Source of the DNA: Inonotus obliquus
Lineage: Eukaryota > Basidiomycota > Agaricomycetes > Hymenochaetales > Hymenochaetaceae
Direction: 5' to 3'
DNA: 64,000 bases
Assembly: GCA_032164295.1 (NCBI GenBank)
Contig: JAJHTX010000003.1
Coordinates: 3,472,001-3,536,000 of the forward strand
Shown: positions 11,099 to 20,689 of the stretch, one piece after another
Layout of the letters: every line of letters starts with the position of its first letter
Position numbering within the stretch: position 1 is the first letter of the stretch
Translations under genes and position numbers: made by a program
The notes under the pieces: generated by a model
Told to the model about the DNA's origin: nothing
The model's input: only the letters and a program-made list of their open reading frames with translations
Database searches by the model: none

Positions 11099-12151
11099 TT
11101 AGTATTTAGTAGATGCTCCCCTGACCTCCACCAACTGTTCAACACGTCTAGGCATGCTATCTATGAGTTTATTAATTACTTTAATGTCAATCTTTTCCCA
11201 CTCCTCCAAAAGTGCCCTCTTCAACTCCTCCTCATTTCTGGGCCTAACTGGCCTCTTGTTAATCGCAATTTTCATCAGATACCAAACATGTTCAATAGGG
11301 TTCATGTCTGGTGACTGAGCTGGGTGGGGGAACCTCTCCATTGAGTTGATATCCCTAAACTCTTGTGCCACCTTGCATCTGTGAACTGGTGCCCCATCTT
11401 CCATCACCTTTGCAACCCCCCTCTCCTCATACAGCTCTGCATAAAAGTCCCAGAGGGGTCCTGCCATAACCAAATCAACATAATCCACACCCTTCCTCCT
11501 GTCCTTGGGGATAAATATGAGTGGGCCCTTCTTGTTATATGCAATACACCTCCAAACCATGACACTTGTCCTTCCTGACTTGAAAGTGGCTGCCAGGCAC
11601 TTCTCGTCGAATGCCTCCTTGGTGCGATGCCATACCAGAGGGGCCTTTGAGTGCTTTCCAAGCTCAACTGAGGATTCATCTGTCCAGATCACCCTATGCC
11701 ACTCCTTCTCCCCATGATCAATTGCAGCCTCCCCTCACTCCAGCCTCCTCTCCTTGTGTTCGTCAGTTAAAAATGGTTTCTTGCGTGCATGGCATGAGAA
11801 CATCCCCAAATCACGATGTAAGGACCTCTGGACAGTCCTGGGGGCAATGGGTTTGAGTGCACCAGCATTAAGATTTTGGGTGATGTCGGCAAGTGTTTGA
11901 CATCTGTTGCCATCAAGAGAGCGCTGCAGATAACGTAACCCCCTGTCACCAATCTTGTGTGGACGTCCGCTCCTGGGTAGATCATCGACATGGCCTCGCT
12001 CGGCATGGTTCTTGAGAATGCGCTGTATGGTATGAACAGTGCAATTGAATGCTTTTGCAATTTCCTCACGAGGGAGTTGAGTTTGGCAAAGATTAAGTAT
12101 AGCAGCACGTTGAGCAGGAGTAGTGTTAGAGGATCCAAGTTGTTTGGGCAT
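11099..12151 (-). pseudogene. Tc1-type DD34E transposase with one in-frame stop
   Basis: Cut-and-paste transposase that would bind the element's termini and move it. From the ATG at 12151 it runs 350 codons, normal for Tc1. The N-terminal half has paired helix-turn-helix DNA-binding motifs (REEIAKAFNCTVHTIQRIL) and a GRPHKIGDRGLR linker like the GRP motif. The C-terminal half has the catalytic triad: Asp in IWTDESS, Asp in MEDGAPVHR, and Glu in SPDMNPIEHVW, with 34 residues between the last two (DD34E). A TGA at 11735-11737 splits the frame after RRLE. Reading continues in the same frame on both sides, so this is a single nonsense change. The element is probably immobile on its own unless the stop is read through or a source copy exists elsewhere. 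Confidence 0.9.
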
Positions 12152-12206
12152 GGTTGAGTCAGTGGTTGTTGTGGTATAAGGTAAAGAGTGGTTGTATTGT
12201 GACGTG

Positions 12207-12235
12207 GACGCGACAAAACTTTTGTCATGTGACTG
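12207..12235 (-). repeat. Right terminal inverted repeat of Tc1 element
   Basis: Reverse complement of the left end, ending ACTTTTGTCATGTGACTG, followed by the TA target duplication at 12236-12237. Confidence 0.9.
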
Positions 12236-12239
12236 TAAA

Positions 12240-12947
12240 ATGACATGCATGCAGGCACGTGACCGATTTCTTGGATTTCTTGTCTCACCTAATGTGTATC
12301 TCTCTACTCCTCTCTCAGATCACTCTCTACTTTACACTCGGCTTACGAGTCACTCTCAACGCGATACTTTCTTACAAGTTAGTCCTTTCGCTTTTCGCTG
12401 CCTCTCCGTACTTAACCCTCTAGTGCCAGAAATTCCTCCCGACTCTCTCGTCGAGAAGCAGAATCATGGATCTCCCGATGTCCCTGATGTCAGCATCGCA
12501 GCCACGGAGGGCACATCTTCGCCCCCGTCGGAGGCTAAGGATTATTACGCTGGCTTACCCTCACGCCCGGTCTTGGTGGCACGCACTAGCACCCGCCCGT
12601 GGATGCCCAAGGTCCCACCCGTGGAAAAGGAGCTCTATCCCGTCTTCAACCATAAGCTAAGCGATGTGTGGGAGCGCGACTTGAGTCGCAAGGTCATCAC
12701 CGACCTCGACGAGATGGGTGTCAAATGGACAAGCATCGACATTGTTCGTATCGGCGAGGCTGGAGAGTCCTTCCGTCCCGTCATTCTCTGGATCGGCGTC
12801 CTTCCCAAATCTCTCTCCAGTGAAGACGGCAAAACCGTGGCCTTCAGGTGCCTGGACGCTCTCCACGAGTTCGATATTACTGACGTGGAGGTCGAAATCC
12901 GCGAGTCGGCACCCGGTCTTGGAGATGAAGGCCAAGTAAAGAGTTAG
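12240..12947 (+). pseudogene. Unit B: N-terminal trypsin-like gene fragment, C-terminally chimeric
   Basis: The recognisable part starts near 12430 (PPDSLVEKQN) and runs to about 12915 (VEIRES). It is nearly identical to the first 160 codons of the trypsin-like gene at 13.8-15.4 kb: SPPSEAKDYYAGLPSRPVLVAR, PPVEKELYPVFNHKLSD, GVKWTSIDIV and ILWIGVLPKSLSSEDG in order. After that the reading frame leaves the family, passes into sequence copied from the small membrane-protein gene (GDEGQVKS) and stops. The protease domain is missing. The frame is open from an ATG at 12240, only 3 bp beyond the transposon's TA, giving a potential 235-aa product. The first 60 or so codons of that frame are probably untranslated or intronic sequence in the parent gene. 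No internal stop is present in the family-matching part. Confidence 0.7.
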
Positions 12948-13463
12948 AATGTGTTGCCGTCGACCCGCCAGTATCCGTCTGTACTCTGATTGATGTTTAT
13001 TTCACTATAGAAATATTCTGCCATCTCATTAATTGTACGAGTTGAAGAGGCCCTGCTCTTGCTCTTAACGAGCATGCAGGTGCCACTGCCCCGCTATTCA
13101 CTCCTTCGTATCATCTCTCGTCCACTCTCAACAATGCCGAAGCCTCCTGCAAACTGAAAACGTGCAGTTCCAGCCCCCCCCCCCAATCTGGTAGCATCAC
13201 GAGCGCGGTTCAGAACGCTCTACCGAGACTACCCGTGCCGGCGCTCACGGACACACTCACTCGGCTTCGACGCTCTCTTGTCCCGATTGCTCACACCCAG
13301 GCTGCGTACAGCAGAGCAGAAGATCGCGGAGTTCGAGAATGGTCTTGACCCAGCTCTGCAAGCTCGATTGGACCAGCGTCAGCAGGAAATTGAACACTGG
13401 TTGGAAGAGTGGTGGGACATCTACTCTTATATGGGCATCCGCGACTCAGACGTCGTCAATGTT
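12922..13463 (+). pseudogene. Unit B: 5' carnitine acetyltransferase fragment
   Basis: Copies 6259 to about 6859: the tail of the small membrane gene, the intergenic DNA and the first third of the acetyltransferase. It stops abruptly after DSDVVNV. Lesions include TGG to TGA in the early PPANW codon, a C-run expansion near 13172-13181 and a 6-bp deletion after AHTQ. It cannot encode an enzyme, since the catalytic His region is absent. The following 260 bp to about 13720 is unrelated to the parent gene. Confidence 0.9.
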
Positions 13464-13777
13464 ATTGCTGAACATATATACTCTGGTCCGACCTCATTGA
13501 ATTCCTTAATGATGAGGCGCCCTCTGGAGGGGAAGCAGGGTCTAGTTAAAGACTTTTGCCGCTTACCATTGGAGGCTGACGAATTGGGGGGAACTGGAAA
13601 GGAAGTCAGAGTCAGGAGTTTGAGTTTGGGGAGCACCGTCTGTCAGCCGTAGGCACCACATAAGTATTTGAACTGGAATTATAGGGCGGGCCAGACATTC
13701 ATTCCCTTTGCCCATTAGATCTACAAGTTAGTCCTTTCGCTCTTTGCTGCATCTCCGTACTTAAGCCTCCAGTGCCA

Positions 13778-15370
13778 ATGATTCCTCCCGACTCTCTCGA
13801 GAATCAGAACCTTGGATCTACTGACATACAGGACGTCAGCTTCGCCGCGACGGAGAGCGCATCGTCGCCCCCGTCGGAGGCGAAGGATTACTACGCTGGC
13901 CTACCCTCACGCCCGGTCTTGGTGGCACGCACTGGCACCCGCCCGTGGATGCCCAAGGTTCCCCCCGTGGAAAAGGAGCTCTATCCCGTCTCTAACCATA
14001 AGTTAAATGATGCCTGGGAGAGCGGTTTGTGCGGCAAGGTCATCACCGACCTCAATGAGATGGGTGTCAAATGGACGAGCATCGACATCGTTGGTATCGG
14101 CGAGGTCGGAGATTCCTTCCGTCCCGCCATTCTCTGGATCGGCGTCCTTCCCAAATCTCTCTCCAGTGAAGATGGCAGAACCGTAGCCTTCGGGTGCCTC
14201 AATACTCTCCATGAGTTCGATATTACTGACGTCGAGGTCGAAATCCGCGAGTCGGTCGTCATCCGGTACGCCTGTACGCGGCCGACCGGTCCCAAGCTCC
14301 TTGAGCCCGTCCCCACTGACGACCCGACTGCAGATGTTCGTGGTCCCCTTACTCACGCGCTCGGTATCCCCATTGCTACCCAGAGCGCGCCTTATGCTGA
14401 GGGTACTGGGGGCTTTTTCTTTGCCGAAGGTGGTGGTAGCAACAAGATTTCTTGGTCACTGCCCGTCATGTTGTCTTCCCGAAAGACAAGGAGAACAACA
14501 TGGTCAATCGCAAGTACACGAGCCAGCGTCGTTACAACGTCCTCGTCCTCGGTGACAAGGCGTACCAGGATCTCCTTACGTCCAGTGAGACTATAGTCAA
14601 GTATAGGGAACAGCAGGTTAAGGCAGTCGAGAGGAAGGATATTAAAGTAGCTGAGAAAGAGCGCGAGGTGCGCAAGGCGAGGGAGGCATTAGAGGCACAT
14701 CTTATCTTCCACGAACACGTCAAGAAGGGCTGGAACACCCACGGCAGGCGCGTCTTAGGCCATGTGGTCTACTCCCCTCCCACGAGTTTTGGTGGCAGCG
14801 ATAGCTTTACACGGGACTATGCCATCATTGAGGTCGACGAGGGCAAGATAGACAAAAGTACTTTTTCAGGTAACGCAATCGACCTTGGCGCGAAGATCCC
14901 TGCCAGAGAGTTTACTAAGAGAATGCACCCCAACCCTAGAAGCGGCAATTTATTCAAATATCCCGAAAACCGCCTCCTGAGGTTGCGGGGTACAATCAAG
15001 GATGAGGAGATGCGTCGTCCTATGCTTGATCAGAACGGTGATCCGGCTCTTCCGGTGATCAAGAGCGGCGCCGCAACCGGCGTGACCATTGGCCATGCCA
15101 CTGGCTTCAAGTCCGTCGCTCGGAATTATTTCGGCGACACCCAGACTTCGATAGAATGGGCTATAATCTCACAAAACCTCTGGCCCTTTCTCCGCCCTGG
15201 GTGACTCCGGCTCTGTCATTGTTGATGGCCGTGGACGTATCGGCGGCCTTCTTACCGCTGGTACCGGTATAACGGATTCAACCGATGTTACCTATGCGAC
15301 GCCCATTACCTTCCTCATGCAGCACATCAAAACAAATGGATTTCCTTATGCCCACTTAAATTCAGCCTAG
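13778..15370 (+). pseudogene. Copy C: near-full-length trypsin-like (PA-clan) protein gene, frameshifted
   Basis: The only copy in the array with a protease-like domain. The N-terminal half (from MIPPDSLENQ) is the family-specific module repeated in the other copies. The C-terminal half is a chymotrypsin fold: GGFFFAEGGGSNK, then LVTARHVVFP (catalytic His), a long charged helix region (about 14600-14740), SFTRDYAIIEVD (catalytic Asp) and SALGDSGSVIVDG (catalytic Ser), ending MQHIKTNGFPYAHLNSA. All three catalytic positions are preserved, but the frame shifts twice, near 14445-14455 just before the His motif and near 15170-15190 before the Ser motif. Neither shift looks like a standard intron. 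Such proteins are common orphans in Agaricomycetes; substrate and role are unknown. It may be a recent pseudogene or contain sequencing errors. Confidence 0.75.
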
Positions 15371-16329
15371 GCGTTACATCAAGGCAGGGAGAGTTGGAAT
15401 CGTTTTGTAGTTTCTTCCGCCTCTTTTTTCTTCGGCGTCATTCCTTTCTTTCTCTTCTTTCTTTCCTTTTTTTCTTCCGCCTCAGGCACCTCTAGCCAAA
15501 GTTCCTTAAAGTGAATAATTACCTAATCCATGTTTAATGACATGTTTTCCTGGTGGGTTAATCCCGCGTCCTAGGACTTTGCTGTGGGATTTCCGCTTGT
15601 CACAAATGTATCAGGGGTCCATTATCAAGGATATTCTCGTTAGTCTACATTTAATGAATCAAATCTCTTCAGCACATCATGTTGTCAGAAAATAGAGATT
15701 CGTACCGAATCGAACGTCGAATGAGTCAAATGCTGCAAGAGCCTGTTCGAATGGCATCGTATCAGGGAGAGGTAAAACAGTCAATACTCGGTGTTTTGAA
15801 GGTGCTTGATGATATGGAAATTGATGCTTGCGGATTGCTTGATTTAACTTTACACTCTGCACCCTCTGTCTGCAGTTCCAACATTGAATCTGTGCGTCTT
15901 CGATACAGCTGAACTGTGGCACAGTTGATCAATGCACTAGTATGGGTAAAAGAAAGACTGTCATTCAGTAGAATACACGAGATTCCGATCCATCTTGATG
16001 GGAGAAATGCTGAGAAGGGAACGGCCTTTGCACTTTATATGACAGGTTTGATAAATGCTAACCGGTTGGTCCAGATGGTACCAACTTGAACGGAAAGCTA
16101 TCATTCATTTGCAGTTTCTACGTTCTACAAACCCCAGTCTCGATAACTACAAATCAAGGTATTATATTTCACTATGCATACAGTAACAAGGCAAGATTGG
16201 GATCACAAGTTCTTTACATCCACCATCGCTTGGTCCATCTTTCCAACGCTCGTCGAGGGTTATGACCGAGCAGTTGAGTTGAACAGAGTCATGTATGTTG
16301 TTTCATTGTATACACTAAGAGTGTCTCGG
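15371..16329. other. Intergenic, mostly unassigned
   Basis: Holds a pyrimidine-rich stretch (15405-15490, many CTTT/TTCC) and a plus-strand frame at 15679-15912. The translated phrase SILGVLKVLDDMEIDACGLLDL faintly recalls the start of Agaricomycete DUF6589-type (transposable-element-linked) proteins. That resemblance is too weak to call. Confidence 0.35.
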
Positions 16330-16357
16330 CCGGCACGCTTACTAATTCAACCCGCTA

Positions 16358-16371
16358 TACATATAAATACT
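16358..16371 (+). promoter_or_regulatory. TATA-like element of unit D
   Basis: An AT-rich TATACATATAAATA lies about 130 bp upstream of the conserved coding start region of unit D. A related AATATAAACATTTATT sits at the same place in unit E (about 18622), so the promoter region was duplicated with the gene fragment. Confidence 0.4.
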
Positions 16372-16494
16372 CCCCCTTCCTCTTCTTGGACTCTACACCC
16401 ATCTTAACTACTCACTCTCGACGCGATACTTCTTATAAGTTACTCACAAGTCAGTCCTTTCGCTCTTTGCTGCGTCTCCGTATTTAACCCTCTA

Positions 16495-16995
16495 GTGCCA
16501 GTGATTCCTCCCGACTCTCTCGAGAATCAGAACCTTGGATCTACTGACATACAGGACGTCAGCTTCGCCGCGACGGAGAGCGCATCGTCGCCCCCGTCGG
16601 AGGCGAAGGATTACTACTCTGGCCTACCCTCACGCCATGTCTTGGTGGCACGCACTGGCACCCGCCCGTGGATGCCCAAGGTTCCCCCCGTGGAAAAGGA
16701 GCTCTATCCCGTCTCTAACCATAAGTTAAATGATGCCTGGGAGAGTGGCTTGTGCGGCAAGGTCATCACCGACCTCAATGAGATGGGTGTCAACTGGACG
16801 AGCATCGACATCGTTGGTATCGGCGAGGTCGGAGATTCCTTCCGTCCCGCCATTTTCTGGATCGGCGTCTTTCCCAAATCTCTCTCCAGTGAAGATGGCA
16901 GAACCGTAGCATTCAGGTGCCTGGATATTCTCTACGAGTTCGATGTTACTGATGTGGACGTCGAAATCCGCGAGTCGGTTGTCCTTAGGTATTGA
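16495..16995 (+). pseudogene. Unit D: N-terminal trypsin-like gene fragment
   Basis: Open for 166 codons without a stop in the family frame, ending VEIRESVVLRY. It lacks the protease domain. Where copy C has an ATG this unit has GTG, so no canonical start is visible at the parent position. The first 135 or so codons are almost identical to copy C (shared NQNLGSTDIQDVSFAATESA and GLCGKVITDLNEMG). The last 30 codons instead resemble unit E (RCLDILYEFDVTDVDVEIRE). That makes this unit a mosaic. A conserved stretch just upstream, with CTTAAC- and CTCTAG-like signals, may be a 5' intron shared by all copies. Confidence 0.7.
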
Positions 16996-17560
16996 ATGTC
17001 AAGCAAAGAGTGCAGAAGGTGTCGTCGGCGAGCCGCCAGTATCCATGTGTTCTCCAATTGATGTCTATTCACTTTAACATATTCCACCATTTATTGTACG
17101 AGTAGGTCAAGGTTTACCTTGCTAATTTAATGAATTCTGTGATGCCCGGTTTGAAAAGACCCTTTCATGCTCTTAAAGGGCTAGTTGTTCCTGCTCCGCC
17201 ATTCACTTTTACATCTCTCGTTCACTATCAACGGCGGTGGTGTCAGCGGGAATCTACTCTTGAACGTAGACAATTCATCGTCTGTGACGGTGAGGATGCT
17301 CGTGCTGGTCTGATGGGAATGACATTGTTACGAATCCACCACTACGGCAAATGTCTCATCAAGACCTTCGGTGTCTCACCAGACTCCTCCGCTTAACTCC
17401 CTACTCAACTGCGGTATGCGCGCTTAATGACTCGCTTGGGCTGGAAACGCCATACGAAGCTGCATCGACAAGGAACTTTTTGAAGGGACGTACGGAGTGC
17501 ATTGGAGTTGTGACCGAGGAAAGTGATGTGCGATTATAAGGCGGATGTGGAAGGTGACAC
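16996..17560 (+). pseudogene. Unit D: internally deleted carnitine acetyltransferase fragments
   Basis: Four collapsed blocks of the 6.3-8.0 kb parent: the tail and 3' flank of the small membrane gene; the acetyltransferase 5' region to about 6530; a piece equivalent to 7430-7520 (CDGEDARAGLMG) ending just before the catalytic His; and a piece equivalent to 7750-7995 (KTFGVSPDS, FLKGRTECI). Stops and frame changes separate them. The join from about 6530 to 7430 is the same as in unit E, so the two copies share that deletion. Confidence 0.85.
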
Positions 17561-17619
17561 CTCTTCGCTAATGTAAGGCTCGTTCTCGTTGTTTGTACGA
17601 ACACCTAGGGTTCTTGACT

Positions 17620-18330
17620 TTGACAACAAGCACATCAACGTTAACCAGCAGCTTCACACGCGAACGTACCCCAGAGCAAAGAACACTATGCGCCTCTTCA
17701 AGTTAATGTGCGCCGCGCACGAGTGTTCGAAGACAGCTTCCAATGTTCCATGCCTTCCATGCCTTCCAACACAAGACTGGTGACCAAATGAAGTATGGAA
17801 AGCTCAGAGTATGGTTCTATGCTGAGGAGGGTGTCGATGCGGAAGGGGCTACGCATGAATGATTCCAAATTCTTGCTCACCAGATGTTCAACTCCAACTA
17901 TGCTCTATTCAAATTCTGCGCAGCCGACAGGCAAACGTATCAGCCAAACCGGGCGTCCGAGATCAACCCTGATCTTCAGTTCGTCGGGAGAGTCATCGGG
18001 AAAGCTATTTATGATAGGCGGCTAATGGATGCTCACTTTTCAAGAAGCTTGTATCGTGTGCTTCTTGGTAAACGTGTCGACTATCTTGAGTGTATCCGGA
18101 TCATTACAAGTCGCTATGCTAGATTTGAGAATGACCAGACCGTTTTGGACTTGACTTTCATCACTGAAGTCGATGAGGTCCGTATTCCTTCTCTTTTGTC
18201 AAAGTTATGACTACTGATGCTCTGCATCTTTATTTACTAGTTTGGTCGCCGCGACTAAATTATTCCGCCAGAGGAGAATGGCCGGACAATTCCTCAAGTT
18301 GACGCATTAGCAGAAGCAACGAAACCTGCA
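17620..18330 (+). pseudogene. HECT-type E3 ubiquitin ligase fragment (Tom1/HUWE1-like)
   Basis: The stretch reads as the N-lobe of a HECT domain: VNVRRARVFEDSF, an interrupted LRVWFYAEEGVDAEG, then MFNSNYALFKFCAADRQTYQ, NRASEINPDLQFVGRVIGKAIYD and LDLTFITEVDE. A plausible intron at about 18178-18240 leads to FGRRD. Stops occur at about 17782 and in the last part, an acceptor-like gap breaks the frame, and the C-lobe with the catalytic Cys is missing, so it cannot ligate ubiquitin. It is wedged between duplication units D and E and has no local parent in the window. The next 170 bp (to about 18500) encode a charged helical phrase (HEELEGSEDTRSDSH or alternative frame) that I cannot assign. Confidence 0.75.
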
Positions 18331-18761
18331 CAAGAAATTTCGACTCGAACTTTCGCGAATGCACGAAGAGCTTGAGGGAAGTGAAGACACTCGAAGCGAC
18401 TCACACGAAACGTGTAGCTCAGCTACTCGCTAACCAGACGGAAACACAGCCTGAGGACCTCCCAGCACAATTTGAGGCGTCTCGATGGCTTCAAACTTAT
18501 CATTTTTTGTATATTATTCCTCCAACGGGCGGCTCACTCAAGGCCAGGGTGTTTCATACTTTCATTGTACGCCCTAAGTTTGTCTCAGCCTGCATGCTTA
18601 CTTATACGACCCCTTTCTTGATGAATATAAACATTTATTCCCCCCTTCCCCTTGTCTTACTCCCTACACCCAACTCACTATCAACTTGCTACTTTCCTAT
18701 TTCTTCGTACTTAACCCTCCAGTGGCAGTGATTCCTCCCGACTCTCTCGAGAAGCAGAACC

Positions 18762-19235
18762 ATGGATGCAACTGATTCACCGGATGTCAGCATCGCAGCC
18801 ACGGAGCGCGCATCTTCGCCCCCGTCAGAGGCGAAGGATTACTACGCTGGCCTACCCTCCCGCCCGGTCTTGGTGGCACGCACTGGCACCCGCCCGTGGG
18901 TGATGCCTAAGGGGCCCCCCGTGGAAAAGGAGGTTTATCCCGTCTTCAACCATAAGATAAGCGATGCCTGGGAGAGCGGCTTGAGCAGCAAGGTCATCAC
19001 CGAACTCGATGGGATGGGTGTCAAATGGACGAGCATCGACATCGTCAAGATTTTCGAAGTCGAAGATTCCTTCCGTCCCGTCATTCTCTGGATCGGCGTC
19101 CTTCCAAAATTCTCCCCAGTGAAGAGGGCAAAACCGTGGCCTTCAGGTGCCTGGATACTCTCCATGAGTTCAATATCACTGACGTCGACGTCGAAATCCG
19201 CGAGTCGGTCGCCACTAGGAGGGTTCTATACTTGA
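18762..19235 (+). pseudogene. Unit E: N-terminal trypsin-like gene fragment, frameshifted
   Basis: The same N-terminal module, starting here at a real ATG (MDATDSPDVSIAATE). It carries a 3-nt insertion (RPWVMPK instead of RPWMPK) and a one-base deletion near 19110 after IGVLPK that shifts the frame. The homologous DNA continues to VEIRESVATRR at about 19215. The protease domain is absent. The upstream region (18580-18740) matches the promoter and 5' region of unit D. Confidence 0.75.
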
Positions 19236-20400
19236 GGTCAAGCAAACAGCGTTGAACGTGTCGATCCGCCAGTATCCATGTGTACTTCAATTGATTTTCA
19301 TTTCACCGTAACATTTCTCCATTTATCGGACGGATTTACTTTGTTGATTACTTGCCCACTGGTTGGAAAGACCCTATCTTATCTTAACAAGCATGTAGCT
19401 GTTCCTGCTCCGCTCCGCCTTCATTTTTACCTTTATTCGTCCACTATCAACGTTGGCGGCGTCAGTGGGAATTGACTCTCGAGACAATCCTGTCTAGTTT
19501 ATCGTCTGTAATGGTGAGGATTCTCGTGCTGTTCTGATGGGTGAGCATTCCATCATGGATGGCACTCCCTGTGTACGAATGTGCGACCGCCTCGACTCAG
19601 AGTCTCTCCATTGATCAAGGCATTTCTTCCACTTTAATATCAATATCAACCTTCGTCACCTAAACCTCCCGAGTGGCACGTCCTCACCAACAACCGATAC
19701 CGCCATAACCCGCGCAAAAGAAGCGGCAAAGGAATTGACTGATAGTGAATCACTCCGCGTTACGAATCCACCTACTGCAAACGTCTCATCAAGGTCTCAC
19801 CCGACTCCTACGCTCAACTCCTTACTCAACTCGCTTATGCGCGATTCCTAAATCGTTTGGGCTGGAAGCGTCAAGGAGGAACGTACGAAGCTGCATCGAC
19901 AAGGAAGTTTTTTGAAGGGACGTACGGAGTGCATCAGAGCTGTGACCGAGGAACGTGATGCGTGGGTTCGTGCGATGGATAAGGCGGATGTGGAAGGTGA
20001 AGATGCGACAAGGAGGGCTTTGTTTAGAGCTGCTGCTGCGCAACACATACAGGTTGCACGTGAAGCTGGGGCAGGGCAGGTTGTTGATAGGCATTTACTA
20101 GGTATAGTGTTCTTTCTAATCTTCCGTGTTCGACCTCGAATGGTTTCTCCTTCCTCTAGGCGTGCAAAAGCTAGTCTATCCCTCTAAGCAAACCCCCTCC
20201 CTCTTCACGGATCCTCTTTACCTCCGTTCCAAACGTTGGGTCCTTAGTACAAGTGCCGTGTATTTCCAAGCACTTCGACGCATACGGCTGGGGAGAAGTC
20301 GTTCCAGACGGTTTCGGTATTTGACGGGACGAGTTGTTCTTCAATATTACAAGTAGGAAGGAAAAGGAGGAAGTGGTCGGTCATGCGAAGTTGTGGTTGT
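19236..20400 (+). pseudogene. Unit E: carnitine acetyltransferase pseudogene, 3' end retained
   Basis: The longest acetyltransferase copy: the tail of the small membrane gene, the 5' region to about 6530, the same internal deletion as unit D, then continuous homology from about 7430 to the parent stop and beyond. It still encodes GEHSIMDGTP-like sequence with the catalytic His, QLAYARFLNRLGWKRQGG, FEGTYGVHQS in a shifted frame, and the last exon including its intron. Frameshifts, small deletions (loss of the CRKEMPIDEFMQEIERAAVD block) and stops show it is dead. Homology to the parent's downstream DNA continues to about 20690. Confidence 0.9.
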
Positions 20401-20402
20401 TA

Positions 20403-20455
20403 TTCCTTCCTTCCTTCCTTCCTTCCTTCCTTCCTTCCTTCCTTCCTTCCTTCCT
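20403..20455 (+). repeat. (TTCC)n microsatellite
   Basis: About 13 uninterrupted TTCC units. It lies in the acetyltransferase pseudogene's 3' flank, where the intact parent (8490-8505) has only CTCTCCTTCCGTTC, so the expansion arose after duplication. Confidence 0.95.
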
Positions 20456-20689
20456 CCTTTTGCCCGAGGTTTTCGGGTTAGGATGGCTAGGCATGAAAGC
20501 GTAGTATCGGAGAGTCAATGGAAAGGTAGACATTATCGAGTCTCTTGATGCTGACTGTCTAGGTATAGAAATAGAAGACCTAAATGGACCACAAACTATC
20601 TCTCAGAGACGAACTCGGAACCAGGGCGATGAGTGTCATTGCATTGCCGGCGTGAATTATTGTGATACTTTGTCGTTTAAACCATATCA

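Larger units (their letters stand above)
11002..12235 (-). mobile_element. Tc1/mariner DNA transposon, near-intact
   Basis: A 1,234-bp element with terminal inverted repeats and TA dinucleotides on both sides (11000-11001 and 12236-12237), the hallmark target duplication of the Tc1/mariner superfamily. The termini begin CAGTCACATGACAAAAG and match for 24 bp, then one mismatch, then 4 more matching bases. It carries one DD34E transposase gene on the minus strand. The intact ends and single coding lesion suggest recent insertion. It sits between the truncated transcription-factor remnant and the first chimeric repeat unit, so it marks the left border of the degenerate array. Confidence 0.95.

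Noticed and set aside
15679..15912. DUF6589-type transposon protein start
   Set aside because: Only a weak resemblance over about 20 residues, with no continuation downstream.
20403..20455. Possible CRISPR-like or satellite array
   Set aside because: It is a simple TTCC microsatellite without spacers.
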